A program made the translations under genes and the position numbers. A stretch of 24,165 nucleotides of DNA. Source: Conidiobolus incongruus B7586 (Eukaryota > Entomophthoromycota > Entomophthoromycetes > Entomophthorales > Conidiobolaceae). Shown here piece after piece: positions 9,265 to 21,275 of this stretch (within the stretch, counting starts at the first letter, position 1; every line of letters starts with the position of its first letter). The stretch is from positions 1-24,165 of the forward strand of contig JNEM01006062.1 in the NCBI GenBank assembly GCA_000697335.1. The letters are read 5' to 3'. Below the pieces are notes generated by a model. The model saw only the letters and a program-made list of their open reading frames with translations. It ran no database searches and was not told where the DNA came from.

Positions 9265-10267
9265 ATTAAACAAACTACAAGGAATTTAAAAAACAGTTGA
9301 CAAAAATTCTTTCAGGATAATTTAAAATTCATTTAATTAATGTATGTATAATTTATTTCCATTTTAATTTTAATGATTTTTTACCAATAACTGACCATTT
9401 TTTATGTAATAGTGTTCATTTTTAGCGTGATCTTATATTGATTATCAATCAATAGATTTAGTTATATATTGTTATATTTATATACAGATTAAAATGATTA
9501 TTTCTTAATAACAATATATTTATGGCAATATATTTATTCATATTAAAACTATTAACATAGATTATATAGAATATGTTTAAATGTACTGGTAAATTCAAAT
9601 ATTGAGTAATGTCATTTATTATGAACCAAAAATTATAAAATTAATTAAACAGGGAATAAATAAATTAAAAATTTAAATATTTCGATTTAGAAAATATATT
9701 CAATCTAATATGAGGTAATTTGATAATTTTTCAAAAAAATAAGTGTAGTTCCCAAATCTGATATTTTTTGATAAGTAACTGTATAATTCAAAATATCAAT
9801 TAAGAAAATATTGATAGTTTGAAATTGTTTGAGCATTATATTATTGTTGTTTGATTAATAATATATAATACTCAATCCTCGGTTACAAATTATAAATTAT
9901 ATTTTGAGATAATTTATTTGGGATATGAATAAATTGTGAGACTAATAAATAAAAAATGATTGAGTTATATTGTAATACAATTTTGACTATCACATTGAGG
10001 ATATCAAAATAAAAAATTATTGATTATTGAATGATATTAAACATAATTCCTTAAAATATTAGTTTTAAATATTAGTAAGAGATTACTTTGAATTAATATT
10101 AATTTCAATTTATTGTTCAACTAAATAATATTTATAAGTTGCAAATTAATATATAATGGTGAGGGATTAAATTAAATTCATTCAGAATATCAATATAAAT
10201 AGTTTGTTAAAAAACTCAAATTGAATCAAAATTTGTATAGTTAATGGATTTATTATTGTAAACTTGG
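9265..10267. other. AT-rich intergenic region, about 1 kb
   Basis: It lies between the ACMSD start and the 3' end of the next minus-strand gene. The ACMSD promoter is presumably its first few hundred bases. I see no open frame, RNA gene or repeat I can defend. Confidence 0.5.
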
Positions 10268-12074
10268 TTAACTTTCATCTTCATCATCTTCCTCTTCTTC
10301 ATCCTTCAAATGTCCATTAGACTGCCCATTGAGAATGGTTTTCTCTTGCTCACCATCATCTTCGTTGTCTTCATCATTGTCAGCTTCACCATCTTTACCA
10401 GCTTCATCTTGATTCTCTGGCTGGTTGACAGGTTGAAAAAAGTTAAATTGTCTGATAACACGACGACTGGGCTCAGTTCCAGAGCTGGAAGGATATGCAA
10501 ATTGATGCGAACTATTGCCAAAGAAGGCGTAATCGTTTCGCGTGATGGTTCCTTGAAAGCTGGGATCGTAATGGGGAATCTTTTTCATGGTGGTATGGAT
10601 GGCATCAGGAGTGGAGAGATGTTTGGGCTGAATATGGTTCATTAATAAATCTGATGTTGTATTACAGAATTCTTGGGCAATTTCTAATTCATGCTTAGTA
10701 GGGTTGGAAATATTGTGCTTAGCGCGGAATTTTTGCAATAGTTGCAATTTAATCAAGTTCAGTTGGTTTCTTATAATAACATCGTCAATGGGTACAGATG
10801 TTTCAATTCGTAAGAGATCTTCAGGAGGTTGGGATGATTTTGGTATTGGGGGAATATCAGGTAGTTTGAGTTCTTCAGACTTATCACTTTCACCATTCTG
10901 AGTTTCATCTTGCTCAATTTTATCTAAAATAACCTGAATATCAATGCCTTCATAAGCGAATATATCATAGTCGATTTGTTTTGTTGGATATCTGTTGAAA
11001 ATCGCAGCTTCTTCAGCTCCTATTGTTGCTTTTGAAGAATCGTAAGTTGGTGCAAAACTGCAATTATGAGTTAAATTAATCATATCAGGAGCTACTAATC
11101 TTCTAGAACTGCGAGTTTGAAGGGTTTTTGGAAAGATAGTAGCTGGACTAATATGGGACAATGTAGGTGCTTGAGGATTTTCAACATTAGGCAAAACTGA
11201 TGTCAAAAATATATCACCAACTAAATAATATATTAATAACCATAATAGCAACATATAAATGTATGTTATTACCAGTAGTCTCTTCTATATTATTATATGA
11301 TAAACCTGAAAATAAGTAATTCCCATTATTTTCAATGACCATAGCATTTCGAGAATATTTTTGTTTATTGGCTTCTATAAATATAAATTAGTAAAAAATA
11401 TTCAATAAGATTAATAAAATAAAACTACTCTTTTGATATAATTCATCAATCTAAAATTAACAATCATATTAATAAAAAATATTGAATAATTAATGACAGA
11501 ATTACCTGATCAATTTTACGTTTAAGGTTGTCATCAGAAAATTCACTTTTATAAATTTCTAAAATATTCCCTAATTCTAACTCTATCTGTTCGAATATAT
11601 TTAAGTTTTTAACTTTGGAATTATTTGTAAGCTTTAAACTGTTTAATAAAGTTGAAAATATAGTCTATAAAATCGAATATCAATATGAATTCAAATTCAA
11701 ATTATACAAATATATATATTATTTACTTCATAATCTGACAATTTAGTCAAATTGTCAATATTCAATAATTTATTCCAATAGCTTTGTTCTTTATCGTTTA
11801 ATTCAAATCCTAGAATAATTTCTTTGAATTTATATTTTCTATGAAAATTAAAAGATATTAGTATATCGAACAATATTAAATAACATTGAAATTTATTACT
11901 GATTTAGATAATCATTTAAATCTTTAATTAAAGAATTATCAGTTTGTGAATTTACAGGCACTAAATTGAAACGTTATTTTATAATAAATAACCAAATATA
12001 AATGAATTAATACCAGAATTAGTCTCATTATCTGTTTGATTATTATTATTGTGATTAGTATTAGTTATATCCAT
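10268..12074 (-). CDS. Unrecognised seven-exon protein with acidic C-terminal tail
   Basis: Exons on the minus strand: 12014-12074, 11900-11960, 11727-11838, 11506-11664, 11429-11450, 11273-11374, 10268-11220; 489 aa. All six joins keep frame with GT..AG introns of 52-62 nt; exon 5 is only 22 nt. The N-terminus is Asn/Thr-rich (MDITNTNHNNNNQTDNETNS). The middle has helical, charged segments (NIFEQIELELGNILEIYKSE; LKRKIDQIDELYQKANKQKY) that could form coiled coils. A conserved-looking block follows (CSFAPTYDSSKATIGAEEAAIFNRYPTK), then a Leu-rich helix (NQLNLIKLQLLQKFRAKHNI). The last 45 or so residues are almost all Asp/Glu (DEEEEDDEDES). No enzyme motif or membrane segment. The layout resembles subunits of nuclear complexes, but I cannot name a family. 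The hydrophobic MLLLWLL reading before exon 7 is intron sequence. Confidence 0.68.
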
Positions 12075-12130
12075 AATTATTATTTATATTTATTGTTTAA
12101 TAATTAATTGTTGCCAAATTAGGGAATTTA

Positions 12131-12150
12131 ATATTTATATTTATATTTAT
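12131..12150. repeat. Hexamer microsatellite (ATATTT), about three copies
   Basis: ATATTT is repeated about three times just upstream of the unrecognised seven-exon gene. It may simply reflect the AT-rich background. Confidence 0.6.
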
Positions 12151-12233
12151 TATTATGGGATTCTTGTCGGTTGAATCTGATTTACTTAATTTTGAAAATG
12201 ATTAAATCAAAAATATAAATATCAGTGTAAAGA

Positions 12234-12249
12234 ATATATATATATATAT
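12234..12249. repeat. (AT)8 microsatellite
   Basis: An uninterrupted run of eight AT dinucleotides in intergenic DNA. It is the clearest dinucleotide run I noticed in the window. Confidence 0.8.
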
Positions 12250-13350
12250 CATTCAAATAATTCAAAAAATCAATAAATTTCCTAGAGAATTGGTTATAAT
12301 TTTTATATTCTTTTTGTATTGCAAATTTAGAAAGATTTTATATGTTATAATAAATCAAACATCATATTCACTATTTGTTCTGATAAATAATAATGATTCA
12401 ATAAATTAAAATACTTGAGATTATTTATAAAAATAGTTAAAATCTATTATTTAATTTTAAAAAAGTGAATTTGTTGATATTTTATCGTCTTACAATAGTT
12501 TACCAACATAAACATTATCAAATATGATATTAATGTATCTTGCATTTATAATTATCAAACGTTATATTCAAATTTTAAAATAATTTTATTTACGTATATC
12601 ATATTGAAATTGTTTAATCTCCTAGTATTTTAAAATTACCATTTTAAATAAAAAACCATGAATCTATTGCAGTAAACAAGTAATTAATAGACTTTTATTT
12701 AATTATATATTTTTATCATTATTATAAGAAATAAAATATAATTAATTTACATACAATATAAAACTATTTTCAATACATCATAAATCGATATATAATATAG
12801 TTCATAGTTATAAAAATTGTACTGAAAATTGGGAGTTTTAACTGATTTATTTTCAAAGCTATTCGAATATTGAAAATGAAAGTTAATTGTGGTTAATATA
12901 ATATAGATAAATTAGAATTTCACTTCAAAAGAAATATTTAATTAAACCTAATTTTCTCATTCAATATTATTAAAATATTTTCAGCTTTATTTAAACATAC
13001 TAAAAGTTTAAATATATTTATGATATATATTTCTCCAATGTTATAATTATTAATAAATTTTGGAAATTATTCATCATATAATGTTAAAAATAAATGGAAA
13101 AATACCTAAAAATAATATCAATAGTGTGTTAAAAATGTGAAAAATATGACTGACATCATCGTTTTGATTTTGAATATATCAAGATTTTATATTTAGTGTA
13201 TTTGAATTAAAATTGTATTATGATTATAAAAACAGTGAAAGTAATATTTTAGTATATTTATTTTTATAATATAATATTTGATTTGAAACATTTCATGTGA
13301 TATATGATATATCAATAAAAAGATTTTGATGACATGAATGTTAAGTTGTC

Positions 13351-13386
13351 ATTGGCTAATTGAATTATGGGAAAAAAGTCAATTGG
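13351..13386 (-). promoter_or_regulatory. Pair of inverted CCAAT boxes before clathrin heavy chain
   Basis: ATTGG (CCAAT on the minus strand) occurs at 13351-13355, as CATTGGCTAA, and at 13382-13386. This is about 130-165 bp before the clathrin ATG, the usual distance for the CCAAT-binding (HAP/NF-Y) complex. Function is inferred from motif and position only. Confidence 0.35.
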
Positions 13387-13515
13387 TGTCGTAATTAAAC
13401 AAGTGTCAATATTACCAGTCCAAATATCCCACATTCAACCCATATTCAATACACTTATTTACATTTATTCAATCTTCATTGAGCATCTAACAACAATTGT
13501 TACTTTTTAATAATA

Positions 13516-16500
13516 ATGTCAGATCCAAATTTGCCTATTAGGTTTCAAGAGCATCTCCAGGTACTATTCACCCCACACTTATATTATATCTTTAAATAAC
13601 ACATATTTTATTAGTTGACTGCTCTCGGCATTAATCCAGCCGCAATTGGATTTAATACCTTAACCATGGAATCAGATAAGTACATCTGTATCCGTGAAAA
13701 TAATGGAGACCAAAATCAAGTTGTTGTAGTCGACTTGAGTGATATTAACAACTTATTGAAGAAACCCATCACTGCTGATTCTGCAATTATGCATCCCGCC
13801 CACAAAGTTTTAGCTCTTAAAGGTACTTCTATCTATCATTCAAATCTATAATTACCTAATCCATCTATCAAATCAGCTGGTACTCAACTTCAAATCTTTA
13901 ACTTGGATGCCAGAGTCAAAGTAAAGTCTCACGTGATGAATGATGAAGTTATTTTTTGGAAATGGGTCAACAACTCTATGATAGGTTTAGTTACAGAGAG
14001 ATCAGTTTATCACTGGTCTATTGAAAATGACGGCCCTCCTGTTAAAGTATTCGACAGACATTCTAATCTCACTGGAAATCAGATCATTAATTATAGAGTT
14101 AACAAACAAGGCAACTGGATGATGTTGATTGGTATTTCAGCTCAGGTTCATATTTTTAAATTCCTCGCATTAAGCTTCTTTTCTAACTATTTAATTTAGC
14201 AAAACCGCGTCGTTGGAGCTATGCAACTTTATAACAAAGACCGTAATGTCAGTCAACCTATCGAAGCTCACGCCGCTTCTTTTGCCGAAATCAAACTTGA
14301 TGGAGCTGTTTCTAACACCAAGTTATTCTCTTTCGCTGTCAGATCAGCTACGGGTGCCAAGTTACATATAGTTGAAATTGATCACGATGACAGTAATCCG
14401 GTTTTCACTAAGCGTGCTATAGATATTCACTTCCCTGCCGAAGCTACTAACGATTTCCCTGTTGCTATGCAAATTAGTGAAAAATACTCTATTATTTATC
14501 TCGTTACCAAATATGGTTTCATTCATTTATACTATCTTGAAACTGGTGAATTAATCTATTCTGGCCGTATTTCTGGTGACACTATTTTCGTCACATCAGA
14601 GCTTGAAGAGTTAAGTGGTGTTATTGGTGTGAATCGTAAAGGTCAGGTACTATCAGTTAGTCTCAATACTGACACCGTTGTACCATATATCATGAAAAAT
14701 CTCGGTAATGTAGATTTGGCTTTGAAAATCGCTTCAAGGTGTAACCTTCCTGGAGCCGATGACCTCTATGTTCAAAAATTCCAACAATTATTGTCTACCG
14801 GATCTTACTCTGAAGCTGCCAAGGTTGCTGCCACCTCACCTAACGGTATCCTCAGAACACCCAACACTATTCAAACTTTTAAGAATCTTCCAACCACTCC
14901 TGGTCAAACTGCCCCTATTCTTCAATACTTTGGTATTTTATTGGAGAGAGGTGAATTGAATTCAAATGAATCTATCGAATTGGCCAGACCAGTTTTACAA
15001 CAAGGTCGTAAGCAACTTTTGGAAAAATGGCTTAAGGAAAACAAATTAGAATGCAGCGAAGAGCTTGGTGATATTGTCAAACAATTTGATGCTACCTTAG
15101 CTTTATCCGTATACCTTAGAGCCAACGTCCCCAATAAGGTTGTTTCTTGCTTTGCTGAAACTAAGCAATATCCCAAGATCATCCTTTATGCTAAGAAAGT
15201 TGGGTATCAACCTGATTACTTCTTCCTTCTTCAACATGTTTTGAGAACTGATCCTGATAAGGCAGCCGAATTTGCTTCACTCCTCGTCAATGACGAACAA
15301 GGCCCCTTGGTTGATATTGAACGCATCATGGATTTATTCAATCAATTTAATTTGATTCAACCTGCTACTTCTTTCTTGTTAGATGCATTGAAAGAAAACA
15401 AACCCGAACAAGGTCATCTCCAAACCCGTTTACTTGAAATGACCTTACTAAATGCTCCTCAAGTTGCTGATGCTATCTTGAGTAACAAAATGTTCACTCA
15501 CTATGATCGTAACTCTGTTGCCCAACTATGTGAAAAGGCTGGTTTATATCAAAGAGCTTTAGAACATTATAGTGATGTTGCCGATATTAAACGTACTATT
15601 GTCCATACTCACTTACTCAATCCTGATTGGGTCATTGGATTCTTTGGCCAAATGTCTGTTGAACAATCTCTTGAATGTTTGCACGAAATGTTGAATGTTA
15701 ACATTCGCCAGAACCTTCAATTAGTCATTCAAATTGCTACTAAGTACTCTGATCAACTTCAACCTGCCAATTTAATTAAACTCTTTGAGAGTTTTAACAC
15801 TTATGAAGGATTATACTACTATTTGGGCTCTATTGTGAATACTAGTGAAGACCCTGACGTTCACTTCAAATATATTGAAGCTGCTTGCAAAACTGGCCAA
15901 ATGAAGGAAGTCGAGCGTATCTGTAGAGAAAGTAATCACTACGATGCCGAAAGAGTTAAAAACTTCCTCAAGGAATCTAATCTCCCAGACCTTTTACCTC
16001 TTATTGTTGTATGCGATCGATTTGACTTTGTTCATGATTTGGTTCTGTATCTTTACAAGAATGCTTTTTACAAATACATTGAAATCTACGTTCAAAAGGT
16101 TAACCCCAGCCGTACCCCAGTTGTCATTGGTGGTCTTTTGGATGTTGATTGTGATGAAAACATTATTAAGAACTTGTTGATGTCTGTCAGCAATCCTTTC
16201 CCAGTTGACGAACTTGTTGAAGAAGTTGAAAAGCGTAACCGTCTCAATCTCTTAAGACCCTGGTTAGAGGTCAAACTTAATCAAAACAGCCAAGATCCCG
16301 CCGTTTTCAATGCTTTAGCCATGATCTACATCGACAGCAACAACAATCCCGAGCAATTTTTACGTACCAACAAATTCTACAACTCTCGTGTCGTGGGTCG
16401 TTATTGTGAAAAGAGAGATCCTCACCTTGCTTATGTTGCTTATGAAATGGGTCAATGTGATGCTGAACTTATCCAACTTACTAACGATAATGGTATGTAC

Positions 16501-18846
16501 AAACATCAAGCCAGATATTTGGTACATCGCCAAGATTTAAACCTGTGGCAACAAGTTTTGGATGCTTCAAACTCCCACCGTAAACTAGTTATTGATCAAG
16601 TTGTTTCCACTGCTGTCCCTGAAGCTCAAAATTCCGAACAAGTTTCCACAACTGTCAAGGCTTTTATGGCTGCTGAACTTCCTCGTGAGTTGATCGATCT
16701 TTTAGAGAAGATCATTTTGGAACCTTCTCAATTCAGCAACAGTATGACTTTGCAGAATCTTTTGATTTTCACTGCTATTCAAGTTGATCAATCTAAGGTC
16801 ATGAACTACATTCAGCATTTGAATAATTATGACGCACCTGAAATTGCCAACAACGCCATTGAACATCAACTCTATGAAGAAGCTTTTACTGTCTACAAAA
16901 AATATGGTGTTAGCATTGATGCTATTGGTGTCTTGATTGATTATATCAAAAACATTGATCGTGCTTATGAATTCGCTGAATCTTGCAATCTTCCTCCTGT
17001 TTGGAGTAAATTAGCCAAAGCTCAATTGGAACACATTCAAGTTAAGGAAGCAGTTGATTCCTACATCAAGGCAAACGATCCTTCCGACTACAGAGATGTT
17101 ATCCAAACTGCTAACAGCGTTGAAGCTTACGAAGACTTGGTTCGCTACCTCCAAATGGCTCGTGTCCAGGCCAGAGAAACTATTATCGACAGTGAATTAT
17201 TATTTGCCTATGCTAAAACCAATCGTCTCACTGAAATGGATCAATTACTCTCAGGTCCTAATATTGCTCAGATCCAAAGCATTGGTGATCGATGCTATTC
17301 TCAAGGCCTTTATCAAGCTGCTAAGATCCTTTTCACCAGTGTTTCCAACTGGGGTGCTCTTGCTTCAACCTTAGTTCGTTTGGGTGAATACTCTGCCGCT
17401 GTTGAAAGCGCTCGCAAAGCTAATAATACTCGTGTCTGGCGTCAAGTTAATGAAGTTTGTATTGAGCAGGGCGAATTCAGATTGGCCCAAATTTGTGGTT
17501 TGAATTTGATTATTCATGCGGAAGAACTTCAAGAATTAATCAAATTATACGAAGTTAAAGGTCATGTCAACGAACTCATTGCTCTCTTAGAGGCTGGTCT
17601 TGGTCTCGAAAGAGCTCATATGGGTATGTTCACCGAATTGACTTATCTTTACACCAAATACCAACCCAATTCTGTCATGGGTCATCTCGAACATTACTGG
17701 TCCAGAATTAACATTTCTAAAGCTATTGGCTATTGTAAAGATGCTCACCTCTGGGCTGAACTTTGCTTCTTGTACACCCATTATGAAGAGTATGATAATG
17801 CTATTAATGCCTTCATTGAATATTCCGGTGTTGCTTGGGATCATATCAAATTCAAGGAAGTCATTGTCAAAGTATCCAACCTTGAACTTTACTACAAGGC
17901 CATTCAGTTCTACCTTACTGAACAACCTTCTCTTATTAATGAATTAATGCACGTGTTGATTCCTCGTATCGACCATGCTCGTGCCATTCAAATCTTTCAG
18001 CAAAATAAGCACATCCCATTAGTTAAGCCCTATTTGATTGAAGCTCAAAAAACTAATAACCGTGCCGTTAACACCACTTATAATGCTTTGTTAATTGAGG
18101 AGGAAGATTATGATGCACTCAGACAATCTATCGATAATTTCGATAATTTTGATAGTTTAGAGCTTGCCAACCGTTTAGAAAAGCACGAAATTCTTGAATT
18201 CAGAAGGATAGCTTCTCACCTCTTCAAGAAGAACAAGCGCTGGGCGCAATCTATTGCTCTCTCAAAGCAAGACAATCTCCACAAAGATGTTATTGAAACC
18301 GCTAGAGACTCTAAAGACTCTGAAATTGCTGAAGACGTCTTGAAATATTTCATCGAACTTGGTAGCTACGAATCCTTTGCTGCCACCCTCTATGTCTGTT
18401 ATGATCTCGTCAGACCCGATGTTGTTTTGGAATTGGCTTGGAGATATCGCGTCTCCGAGCATGCTATGCCCTATATTATACAAGTTGTCAAGGAATATAC
18501 CCAAAAGATCGATAATTTGGACAAGATTGAAAAGGAAAGAGCTAAGCGTGATGAAGCTCGCAAATTACAAGAGCAGAGTAATTATCCTATTATTAATTGA
18601 TTCGATTAACCATTATTAACAATATTTAATTAGGTGCTCCTATAATTCAACCTGGTGCTCTTGGCAATCCTCTCATGATCACTGGATCTGCGCAGTAAGC
18701 AATCAGTTATTTTTGCAATAATCACCAATTAACTTTATTGATTTAGTATGTCGGTTGACCCCAATCAAGTTGGAGGCTATCGCTCGCAATCTGCTCAAGG
18801 TTACGGAGCTCCCAATCACTTTTCACCCACGAATTATCAACTCTGA
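13516..18846 (+). CDS. CHC1: Clathrin heavy chain, six exons
   Basis: Exons 13516-13560, 13615-13822, 13877-14145, 14200-18577, 18634-18694, 18747-18846; 1686 aa (family about 1650-1680). Introns 54, 54, 54, 56 and 52 nt. Three heavy chains and light chains form the triskelion that coats vesicles at the plasma membrane and trans-Golgi. The start [21 protein letters not shown] is typical. Residues 1 to about 330 make the seven-bladed beta-propeller that binds adaptors; next comes the linker, then CHCR/alpha-solenoid leg repeats from about 540 to 1560, and the trimerisation region rich in charged helix ([20 protein letters not shown]). The last 53 residues ([20 protein letters not shown] onward) come from two small exons. 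PLMIT at 1646-1650 resembles the QLMLT uncoating motif of animal clathrin. Without the last splices the frame ends at 18600, giving 1640 aa. The identification is certain; the tail structure rests on frame and splice sites. Confidence 0.97.
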
Positions 18847-19967
18847 TTTAGCTAATTGATTAATATTAGTTAATAAATTGTATTCAGATCATTTAAAAAT
18901 AAAAAATATTAATTTCCAAATATAGGTTTTACGCATTGATTTTAGTAATAGTGTAATCATTTTATTACAGAGTTTCCCGATGATTCTGTTGCGATATTTT
19001 AAAAATACATTGAATTCAAATCGATTACATGGTTTTGTATAATCTCGTTCCATTAATTTTTCAAATCATCTCAAATTAGTCTTAATATAAAAAAATATTT
19101 ATTTAATATCATAATTTGAAATTATTAACATGAATTAAGCAATTAGGAATTCGATATATTTATTTTTATCATATAGTTTTTTAATATTTGAACAAGATTT
19201 GATACTTAAAATGTAAATGCATTTATTATTTTCGTTGGTTGAATAATAACAAAACAAATTAAACATTTTAAATTAAACAATTGCTATATTTTTATATCAA
19301 AATATATATTAAAATTATGCAAAATATTTTTACAGTACTAATTAAATGCTAACTCTAGGAGTTCAATAACCAAAATAATGATATAATTTAGAATTATTAC
19401 TTATATCTAACTAATCCTCGAAATAGATTAAAAAAGTACAAACCAAAAACTCTAAAATTTGCTTTCCAAATTAAATATAGGCAGTATAAATTAATCATCA
19501 AAGAAATAATGAACATTAAATAAATATTATAATCAAAATTATATATTACCACTTTTACATTATTGTTCCAGCACACTTTAATGTAATGAGTTGATTTTGA
19601 TCCAAAAAATTGTAACAGAATCATAGAGCAACTCTGTAATTGGGTAAAATATAAATAATTTTGTGTTTTTATAATAAATTTTGTAAACAAAGATCATTGA
19701 TACAAAAATACTAGTAATCCATTTAGTAAATTATTTATTAATCCTGCTCTTTAACGTGTGAGGACTGTATGTCTTAAAGCTTGTTTAAATAGTTGGTTCA
19801 GTGAATGATATAGGATTTGGTTAAAATCTAAAAAAGTATCCTGTAATTATGGACTGACAAAGTCAGTCTAAATTAGAAATAGTATTGGCTTAACCATGGA
19901 ATCGAGATGAGCGGTTAATTTTGAAATGCAACAGTAACATGAATTATATTTTAATATTAAATTTGAT
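18847..19967. other. Convergent intergenic region, about 1.1 kb
   Basis: It lies between the 3' ends of clathrin heavy chain and ketopantoate reductase. The left 850 bp are very AT-rich. About 19740-19930 is visibly less so and includes a strong hairpin (19844-19875). A 97-codon minus-strand frame at 19397-19690 lacks an ATG at its start and looks like chance. Confidence 0.5.
19844..19875. other. Hairpin-forming inverted repeat
   Basis: GACTGAC (19852-19858) and GTCAGTC (19862-19868) are perfect complements around an AAA loop. TAATT (19844-19848) and AATTA (19871-19875) extend the stem past a small internal bulge. It lies about 95 bp downstream of the stop codon of the minus-strand reductase gene, so it may be in that gene's 3' UTR or in a small RNA. 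Confidence 0.55.
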
Positions 19968-20975
19968 TTATTGATATCCATTTAAACTCAAATTGTTAAT
20001 TTGCTTTTTCAAAAATTGATTCATTGGAAGATTGATATTGAGTTCCTTGGATTTGTTTAACAAGTAACCATTCATATAGTCGATTTCTGTAGGTCTTCGA
20101 GCTCTAAGATCCTGGACCATTGAGCAAGTATTAAGTTTGATTTGGTCAATCACTTTATATAACCAAGCTTCTAGTAACTTTGGATTTTTCCAATGATCGG
20201 GAATCGCTTCATTTTTAAGTGGCTTCCATTGGTTCAATAATTGAACATATTCGACACATAAATCAGCCGTAATTGCTCTGGCCAAGTTGTCGGTTAAAAT
20301 ACTACCGTTGGGTCCATTGATGATACCACAAATGGGATTCACAGTGCAATTAATTAATAATTTATCCATCAATCTACGGAATATTTGATCTTCGGACTGA
20401 TAAGGATTTAAATCCAAGTCGGCATCCTTTAACAAGTCCCACAGTTGGCGGATAGATGGCAAGTTAGGACTATAGGCTGGTAACTTTGGATGAAACACGG
20501 AGGTAGCTGTACCTAGCCAAATCTCGCCGCGAGCTGCATGCGTGGTTGTGAATGGATCAGTTTCTCGATAGCAGCCATGTGTAGTTGTTCCAATGAAGAT
20601 CTTGGGCATTGGTGATTTTTTGGCAATGATTTCATCTACTACTTCATTAATCACACCCATTCCATTTTGCAGCATGATTAGGGTGGTATTTTGGTCGATT
20701 CTATCCCAAACACCTCTTAGAGCAGCTAATGAAGAGTTTGCCTTGGTGGTCACCACTAGGTAGTCGAATTTTTCCCCATTCTGACTGCTTTCTTCAACGG
20801 GTATAGGAGCTTCGTATACTGAATTGGTCAGTAGGGATTTTAGTGTCCAACTGTTTTTGGACTGATATTTTTTGAATGTATAGGGAGTTAAAATTAATTT
20901 GGTACCAATTTTAGCTTGATAAAGCCTATGTGCTAGGAATGTTCCAATGGAACCTGACCCAAGAATATGGAACAT
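19968..20975 (-). CDS. PAN5: 2-dehydropantoate 2-reductase (ketopantoate reductase)
   Basis: Intronless, 335 aa, ATG at 20975. It reduces ketopantoate to pantoate with NADPH (EC 1.1.1.169) in pantothenate and coenzyme A synthesis. The N-terminal Rossmann fold shows the dinucleotide motif GSGSIG at 6-11, VVTTKA at 74-79 and QNGMG at 103-107. The C-terminal helical domain carries the family's active-site pattern: K205, N209 and N213 in DKLLINCTVNP, S285 in the CSMVQD segment, and E297 in the EIDYMNGYLL block. Length fits the fungal and bacterial enzymes (about 300-380). No targeting peptide precedes the Rossmann fold at this start. The upstream sequence stays open in frame for seven codons behind an AG, so an extra 5' exon cannot be ruled out. 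A paralogous ApbA-family oxidoreductase is possible but less likely, given all key residues. Confidence 0.92.
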   Translation of the reverse strand: MFHILGSGSIGTFLAHRLYQAKIGTKLILTPYTFKKYQSKNSWTLKSLLTNSVYEAPIPVEESSQNGEKFDYLVVTTKANSSLAALRGVWDRIDQNTTLIMLQNGMGVINEVVDEIIAKKSPMPKIFIGTTTHGCYRETDPFTTTHAARGEIWLGTATSVFHPKLPAYSPNLPSIRQLWDLLKDADLDLNPYQSEDQIFRRLMDKLLINCTVNPICGIINGPNGSILTDNLARAITADLCVEYVQLLNQWKPLKNEAIPDHWKNPKLLEAWLYKVIDQIKLNTCSMVQDLRARRPTEIDYMNGYLLNKSKELNINLPMNQFLKKQINNLSLNGYQ

Positions 20976-21275
20976 GATGAATAGTAAAGGTACTGACTAA
21001 ATAAAAATTCAAATAGTTTAGTAATTTATGACAATATAATCAGGACAGCTGATTTATTCATTAAATATAGTTATATAATATTGCCAAACTGTGGGATAAT
21101 TAAAATAAATCCATTCCCTGGATAAATATTGATAATATACTAATTGAATATTTGAATATTATCATACTAATAGAAAACATTCTATCAAATTAAAATAAAA
21201 TAAATATATTATAAATAATAAAAACTAATTAATCAATTTATTATAAAAAAATTGGCAAGGATACAAATTTAAAAA
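20976..21275. other. Intergenic region between PAN5 and dynamitin genes
   Basis: 300 bp of AT-rich DNA between two genes transcribed in the same (minus) direction. It must hold the dynamitin 3' end and the reductase promoter. No motif stands out. Confidence 0.5.

Larger units (their letters stand above)
12075..13515. other. AT-rich intergenic region, about 1.4 kb, upstream of clathrin heavy chain
   Basis: The two flanking genes diverge, so both promoters lie here. Apart from two short AT repeats near 12.13-12.25 kb and CCAAT-type boxes near 13.35-13.39 kb I see nothing in it: no ORF with protein-like composition and no RNA gene. Confidence 0.5.

Noticed and set aside
10310-10645. Plus-strand 111-codon frame that looks like a membrane protein
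   Set aside because: It is the antisense of the Asp/Glu-rich tail; GAT/GAA codons read backwards give Ile/Phe/Val, so the hydrophobicity is an artefact.
11221-11254. MLLLWLLIYYLV start with an apparent signal peptide before the acidic-tail protein
   Set aside because: This segment lies inside an intron with a clean acceptor at 11221-11222, and the spliced upstream exons continue the frame.
17587-17925. Long antisense frames within clathrin heavy chain
   Set aside because: They are shadows of the 4.4 kb clathrin exon, and all lack recognisable motifs.
19397-19690. 97-codon open frame on the minus strand between clathrin and PAN5
   Set aside because: It begins at TTG, not ATG, its composition (Ile/Tyr/Phe/Leu/Asn) is what random AT-rich DNA gives, and no domain or splice context supports it.
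13659-19903. 15-nt word CTTAACCATGGAATC shared by clathrin exon 2 (13659-13673) and the non-coding island (19889-19903)
   Set aside because: The flanks do not align, and one such match is near what chance gives in a 24 kb window; it does not support a clathrin pseudogene.
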